This document shows, piece by piece, positions 58,171-64,000 of a stretch of 64,000 nt of DNA. Source of the DNA: Tolypeutes matacus (Eukaryota > Chordata > Mammalia > Cingulata > Chlamyphoridae); contig JAKSZT010054399.1 of NCBI GenBank assembly GCA_026826555.1, positions 3,477,627 through 3,541,626 of the forward strand. Direction: 5' to 3'. Within the stretch, counting starts at the first letter, position 1, and every line of letters starts with the position of its first letter. The notes under the pieces were generated by a model. That model had not been told where the DNA came from, searched no databases, and was given only the letters and a program-made list of their open reading frames with translations. The position numbers were made by a program, and so were the translations under genes.

Positions 58171-61139
58171 GCGCGTCTTATCCTGAATCCCACGCAGCCT
58201 CTAGCATGGTGCTATGCCCTCCTTTGGCACTTAGTTTGTTGAATTCCTTAGGGACGATTCCATCCCACCTAGTGCTCCCACCTGTGGCTTAACTCGCATC
58301 AGGTCAGGCCTGTGACATTTTGTTGACCTGTCAGATGAGAGTGTACATCGAAGGTTTGTTTGGTCCTTCTGTTTTATGTGGGAGGTGGTGGATGTTTGTC
58401 TAAAGTTTTGGGTGAAGGCACACTGAAGAGGTGCCAGTTTGTAAAATTTGGCCTGGAAAGTAACTTGCCCCATTGCCCTGAAGCACTCTTATTGGTACAA
58501 AAGCAAAGCTTTGGGGTTGCAATCTGAGCTTCATTCCTGAATCCCTGATTATTCATGTGTGCTGCTTTTGTTGGAAGTTGTTTTTTTATTCCTTTCTTGG
58601 ACTTTTGCCCTGCCTAACAACCCTCAATACCCTAGCACTAGAGACATATTTGTTACGTCAGCTTTTATTCCAAAAGAATCGATTTGTTTAAGCAAACTTT
58701 AATTTGGTTTTGTTTTCTCTTCAGGGACTTTATTTGTAAAACTGCAATGTGTGTGAACAAAATCAGACGATTAAAATGATTAAAATGCCAGAGAATGGGA
58801 ATATAGTTCAGCCTCAGGGGACGCTGAAACAAATTCACTGCATTTATCCCAGATGAATGTATTGGCTCTTCTCACATTTGTGGTGGCAAAATGTTAAATT
58901 ATTAAAGTACTTGTATCAGGTAGGATGCTTTCAATCTTAAGGAAGGAAATAACTGAGCAGTTCAAATAACAGGCATTTATTTCACCAAACTAGAAGTCTA
59001 GAGATAGGTAATTCCAACATCCCATAATGTCAGTGAAGTCTGGGCTCTATCTCTCTTCTCTGCTAGTCTAATACGTTGGTAGTAGCCCTCTTATAATCAC
59101 AAAATGGCTGGCATGGCTACAAACTTGAGGTCTTTGCAAAACTGCATCTAAACAGGAACTAATAAATATGACTAAAGGTATCTAGTCATACTAAATGTGG
59201 TCTTTAGTCCCACATTTAGTGCTGCTTTCTTTAACCAAGGAAGAGAAGCTTTCCCAGAATCCCTCAGTAACTTAAATCTCAGTGAACTGAATCAGGTCAC
59301 GTGCTCATCTCTGGGCCAATGAGTGGCTTAGGCCAATGTCATCATTCTTTGGGTCTGGACGTGTGGCCCGGTAGAAAAGAAACTGGGTTCTGAGAGTACA
59401 AAAAAAGAGGAAATGGTTGCTGACCAGGCAACTCACGGTGCCTGCCACAGTGCTAGCTACTGAGAAGGTACTTTATAGGCAAGAAATCAGTACTGATAGG
59501 AGTGAACAAAGGACTTTTCATGTAGATTAATCCGAACCCAGTCAAATAATGATAATAACCTACCGTTGTTGTCAATGAAAGGGGTGATGAGAAAGGGCTG
59601 AATCTAAAAGACCAAATTGTCCCTCTGATTTAAGTGGTAGCTTGTTTTGTTGTCCTGGATACATTTAGTCCCTGTTACTGAAAACAATTCTCTTATGTTT
59701 ACCTAAATTATGCAGAAAGGCTACCACTATTCATTCTTTTCATGTTGATTGCTAAATTAATTAATGTTCTATGCACAATTATTGGACCTGGAGGCTTATT
59801 CTGACTTTAGGGAAATGCCTCTCAATCTGTCCATCACTCTGAGTTTTCATTCAAACCGACTCACTCAACCTTTATCACTTCCTGCCAGCCTGTCTACAGT
59901 TGTCATTTATCTTTTATCACTGTTTTGCAGAATGCTTCTTTGTATCTTTACGTATTTTTTTGTTCTTTCTCACCTTAAATTTATTTTATCTACCTTTGCA
60001 TGGATTTGTTCCTCCCTCACATCTTGCATTCACACCTACTCTGCAATGTCCTTTTGAACATGTTGCAATCTAACATTGCACACAGATACATAAATTCTTC
60101 CTACGGAGACCTTCAAGGTTACAAGTCAAATGTAAGACTCCACACATCAGAGTGTTCTTTGAGGCTGTGCTTCATTTTGAGCCATTCAAGGGACAGCAGT
60201 AGGAAGAAACAGAGCAATCAGGCAATCCCGGGGTGGCTAAACAGCCAGGACACAGAAAGATAGCTCAGCCTCAAAGAAAACTCATAACACCTTGGGGCAA
60301 ACTAACTGCCAATATTGTAAAGAGACAGGAGGAGCAAGGAAGCTGCCAGAGGTCTGTTGCAGAAGGCTGATTTACGTAAATAACAGAATGATGCATGAAA
60401 AATAGCTACAAGGAGAACTGACAATGGGAAATTTGATGATATGCTAATTCAGAAGGCTTTCTTTGATACTCTGAGTTTAAGTCATTGTAATAGAATGTAA
60501 AGGTTTGTTTCTATTTCCCCATCTTTCTCCATTGTCAACTATCCACTTACTTCCTCACTAGATTTTTAATGCAGAAAAAGAAGTGGAATGTGGAATACCA
60601 AAGTTTCTCATATTAAAAAAGAACCACTCTATAAAAAAATAAAAATAAATAAAAAAACAAGAACCACTCTAACTTGAGACAAGATCTTTCTATAAATTCA
60701 GTTCCCCTGAAATCTTCTGATAATACATAATGAAGAATGAAAAAAACCACTATTTCATGGGCACACTTGCAGATTCTTTGATTTTACCTCTCATAAACTC
60801 CCAAATCCCCAACCAATTTTATCACATGCTCCTACATCTTCTTCTTTTTAACACACCCCACCATCTATGCATTTTGACCTCTCTCTCTTTCCAGATTCAA
60901 AATTAATAAGAATAAGTTTTAAGAATAAACTCTCCCCTGTGTATGGGGATGTACAGGGATGACTCTGAGTTTGTCCTTGCTAAACCATTAGCATCAAGAT
61001 GATGGTATGCAAAAGACAGAGTCCCAGACAAAAAGCATCAGACCTGGCTTGCATGCTAGTGACACCCAGAAATAGTCCCATATATAAAATCAGGGAGGTT
61101 TTAACTGGGTGCTCACACACAAAGACCTTACCTCTAGCA
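58171..61139. other. Mostly unrecognised
   Basis: 58940-59360 looks like an old repeat ('aacaggcatttatttcacca', 'tcacaaaatggctggcatgg', 'tctgggccaatgagtggctt') that I cannot name. The poly(A)-only insertion at 60632 lies here. No gene. Confidence 0.4.
60632..60658 (+). mobile_element. A-rich 27-bp insertion with duplication
   Basis: 'aagaaccactcta' occurs at 60619-60631 and 60659-60671 and flanks only A-rich sequence of the (AAAAT)n kind. This looks like a retroinsertion in which only the tail was copied. Confidence 0.65.
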
Positions 61140-61385
61140 AGCAGTATGGTCTGTGATTAAGAGCAGATATTCTGAAGCCATCTTGGTTCTACCCAAGAGC
61201 TTCTAACACAGCATCTCACAACTGAGTAAACCTTGGGAAAACACCTTCATCACCCTGTGTCTCCATATCCCCATCTGTAAAATAGGAAAGATTAAAGTAC
61301 CTATCTCATGGTTGTGACGATTAAAAGGGTTAACATATCCAATGTGCTTAGAACAGGATCTGACAAATGTGTTCTAAATGAGTAG
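61140..61385 (+). repeat. MIR SINE fossil
   Basis: 'cagtatggtctgtgattaag', 'tatccccatctgtaaaatag', 'ctcatggttgtgacgattaa', 'atgtgcttagaacaggatct'. Confidence 0.9.
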
Positions 61386-62122
61386 CTGTAGCAACCTACA
61401 GATTATTTTTTTTAATAAACAGCTTTATTGAGATATAATTCACATACTATGCAATTCCTCCCCTTAAAGTGTAAAATTCAATGGTTTTAGTATATTTACA
61501 GAGTTGTGCAACCATCACCCCGATAAATTTTAGAATATTTTTATCACCCAGAAAAGAAAACCTGTACTATTTAACTGTTACTCAAATATTGTCATTAGTT
61601 CAAATGGAAACTCTGTACCCATTAAGCAATAATTCTCTATGTCCCCCACCTCCCCAGCCCCTGGTAACCTGTACTGTACACTCTGTCTCTATAAACTTAC
61701 TTATTCTAGGTATTTCATATAAGTGAGATCATGCAATATTTGTCATTTTGTTTCTGGCATATTTTACTCAGCATGTCTTCAAGGTTCATTCATGTACTAG
61801 CATGTATAAGAACTTCATTCCCTTTTACAGCAGAATACATTGCTCCATACTCATCACTCTTTATTACCAAGTATTACTCCATTGTATGAATATGAATATA
61901 CCCACCCATCTTTTGATGGACATTCGATTTGTTTCTACCTTTTAACTATTATGATTAATGCAGCTATAAACATTCATGTTCAGTTCAAGCTTTTGTGTGG
62001 ACACATGTTTTGATTTCTCTTGGGTATATATCTAGGAGTGGAATTGCTGGGCCAAATGGTAACTCCATGTTTAATCATTTCAGGAATGGTCAGTGTTTTC
62101 CAAAATGGCTTCTTCATTTTAC

Positions 62123-63100
62123 TAGTTTTAGTTTGCTAAAGGCTGCCAATGCAATATACCAGAAATGAGTTGGCAGTTACAATGGGATTTATTAGGTTAA
62201 AAGCTTACAGTTCTGAGGCTGTGAAAATGTCCACATCAAGACTTCACCAGAGATGCTGTCTCACCTAGCTGCAGCTGTGAGTCATCAGCCCATGGCAGCA
62301 CCCACTTGTCTCTCCCCTCTTCTCTGGGCATTGCTGCTTTCAGCTTCTGGCTAAAGTGGCCCTCTTGGCTCCGGGGTCTTATCTCTCAGCTTCTGGGTTC
62401 CTCTCTGTCTCTGCAGCTTTTTTCTGTGTTTGTGGCTTTTTATTCCTCTGTTTATAAAGGACTCCAGTAAGAGGATTAAGACCCACCCAGGGCCATTCCC
62501 TACTGAAGTTATTTAATCAAAAGGAAGGTCCTTGGGAAGCAGATGCCGCTCAAGTGATCGGGCTCCTGTCTACCATATAGGAGGTCCAGGGCTCGACTCC
62601 TGGGGCCTCCTGGTGAAGGCAAGCTGGCCTGCGCAGCGAGCTGGACCAAGTGGAGTGCTGGCCCACGCAGGAGTGCTGGCCTGTGCGGAGTGCTGGCCTA
62701 CACGGAGTGCTGGCCCCCGCAGAGAGCTGGCGCAGCAAGGTGATGCAACAAGAAGAGACACAGAGGACAGACAATAAGAGACATAGCAGATCAGGGAGCT
62801 GAGGTGGCGCAAGAGATTGAGCACCTCTCTCCCACTCCGGAAGGTCCCAGGATCGGTTCCCAGCACCACCTAAAGAAAAGGCACGCAGACACAGAAGAAC
62901 ACACAACCAATGGACACAGAGAGCAGACAATGGGTGGGGGAGGGAGGGAATAAATAAATAAATAAAATTTTTTTTTTAAAAAAGAAGGTCCTTTAACTGA
63001 ATCTCACCAAAAGGTCCACCTACAATAGGTTTACCTGCACAGGAATGGATTAGCTTTAACAACAGGATTTTATGGAGTCCACCCAATTCAAACTGTTACA
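62123..63100 (-). mobile_element. Solo LTR, shared family, split by a SINE
   Basis: Left 'agtttgctaaaggctgccaa', 'ccagagatgctgtctcacct', 'aaaggactccagtaagagga', and right 'ctgcacaggaatggattagc' to 'cccaattcaaactgttaca'. Without the 447-bp SINE and one duplicated 13-mer the LTR is about 520 bp, like its relatives. The L1 target duplication has decayed. Confidence 0.75.
62534..62980 (+). mobile_element. DAS-type SINE, complete long dimer
   Basis: In order: left tRNA-like unit (to about 62610), GC-rich linker with five 'gtgctggcc'-type repeats, 'gcagcaaggtgatgcaacaa', right tRNA-like unit (62800-62870, 'gaggtggcgcaagagattga'), body, (AAAT)n tail. 'aaggaaggtcctt' (62521-62533) and 'aaagaaggtcctt' (62981-62993) flank it, 12 of 13 identical. 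Confidence 0.95.
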
Positions 63101-63280
63101 TGCTGCACCTCCTACAGTGTATGACAATTTAAATTTCTCAACATCCTCACCAATGCTTGCTATTACCTGACTTTTTTTGGTCTAACTATCCCAGTGAAGC
63201 GATATCTCCTTGTGGTATTGATTTTCATTTCCCTGATAACTATTGATGTGGAAAGTGTTTTCATGTACTCATTGGCCATT

Positions 63281-63739
63281 TGCAAGCTATAGATTCTTAT
63301 AAAAATATCTATTACAGATGCTTCAGAAGACCTTATACCACCAGTGATACTCTGAAAGCAGATCCAGATCCTAGATTTCCATGAAACTATGAGTATCCAG
63401 TTCACTCCAACTTGGCCATCGCAAGGTAAGGACACTAGCCATGCTCTTAATGAAGAGTGGGATAGTATAGCTTGAATTCAAGCAGGCCCTTACTTAACTT
63501 CCATTTCTACCCAAAGATCCTATGATAACTCTTTTGTTCCACTGTCCTCCAGCAGCCCCAATTACCATAATCTGGGTTTTCTCAAGCTCTACTGCCTTGA
63601 TGTCTTTTGCATGTGTGTAGGCCGTCCCATTGCAAAGTGTTCAAGGTGCTGGGAATAGTTATATCTTTCATAATACACATGGCAGTAGTCTGTACGTATT
63701 GGCTGAGAAAGCCAAAGTCTTACCATGTCTCAAACCATT
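63281..63739. other. No recognisable feature
   Basis: No repeat or gene supported. Confidence 0.4.
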
Positions 63740-63912
63740 CAGTGTAAACCAGATTTGTGACCTTGAACAAGTTAATTTACACCCATTTCCTCATTAGTAA
63801 AATGGAATTCATAATACATAATTTACAGAGCTCTTATGAGGCGTAGATGAGATGATATAGGTGACTATTTAGCATGGAGCTAGACCAATAATAAGCACAT
63901 AATAAAAGGCAA
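63740..63912 (+). repeat. MIR SINE fossil
   Basis: 'gatttgtgaccttgaacaag', 'catttcctcattagtaaaat', then a decayed right end 'aataataagcacataataaa'. Confidence 0.75.
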
Positions 63913-63973
63913 AATACAGATTCCTATTAATCAGCTTTTACCTCCTTTAAATTATTTTATTTAAATTCATCTG

Positions 63974-64000
63974 TGGGAAGTAGATGTGGCTCAAGCAATT
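63974..64000 (+). mobile_element. DAS-type SINE, cut by window end
   Basis: 'gggaagtagatgtggctcaa' is the head of a DAS tRNA-like unit; the rest lies outside. Confidence 0.85.

Larger units (their letters stand above)
61407..63280 (-). repeat. L1 (L1M-like) 3' end, antisense
   Basis: 'aataaacagctttattgaga' and 'tataattcacatactatgca' are a classic L1M 3' UTR. Late ORF2 follows ('ggtatatatctaggagtgga', 'attgctgggccaaatggtaa'). It resumes at 63101 after a nested LTR ('attttcatttccctgataac'). No open frame. Confidence 0.9.

Overview
This window is non-coding mammalian nuclear DNA, most likely from a xenarthran and probably an armadillo (Dasypus-like). The main clue is a series of tRNA-derived SINEs of the armadillo DAS type, recognisable by their 'gtggctcaagtggttgagc' and 'gggttcgatccc' boxes. 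The ancient mammalian repeats L2, MIR, MLT1 and hAT-Charlie accompany them. The species call is inference. I found no intact protein-coding gene. The open frames are fossils of transposon genes, chance frames in GC-rich DNA, or frames inside repeats.

Layout. 0-13.5 kb: an L1 3' scrap, a DAS dimer, a small A-tailed insertion with a perfect 13-bp duplication, an antisense L1, two copies of an unusual L1-tailed module (4661-6640 and 12529-13510), an MLT1 LTR, MIR and L2. 13.5-21 kb: mostly unrecognised sequence, an old L1 3' end with a hAT transposon inside it, and one 10-base assembly gap. 21.2-28.1 kb: a decayed L1 from its 5' UTR through ORF1 into ORF2, broken by an LTR, a hAT element, a short processed retrocopy and a DAS cluster. 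28-36 kb: L2 in both orientations (one copy over 2 kb, with a decayed reverse-transcriptase region), another module copy, one LTR of a shared family and one MLT1 LTR. 36.3-42.8 kb: a dense L1 nest holding a GC-rich processed retrocopy, three or four DAS units, a fourth module copy and an antisense L1 that looks like a 3' transduction. 42.8-47.7 kb: mostly unique sequence. 47.68-48.52 kb: the only clear regulatory locus, a strong CpG island with an RFX X-box, a GC-rich minisatellite and candidate splice donors. 48.5-64 kb: sparse old repeats, a second L1/LTR/SINE nest at 61.4-63.3 kb, and a SINE cut by the window end.

The parts are linked by mobility rather than by a pathway. L1 machinery explains the A tails and 9-15 bp duplications around SINEs, retrocopies, the L1-tailed module and two minimal insertions of about 27 and 63 bp. 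The most interesting items are the recurrent L1-tailed module, the nested and compound SINE insertions with readable duplications, the candidate 3' transduction, and the X-box CpG island as a probable promoter of a gene lying largely outside the window. I did not see a new enzymatic or defence system.
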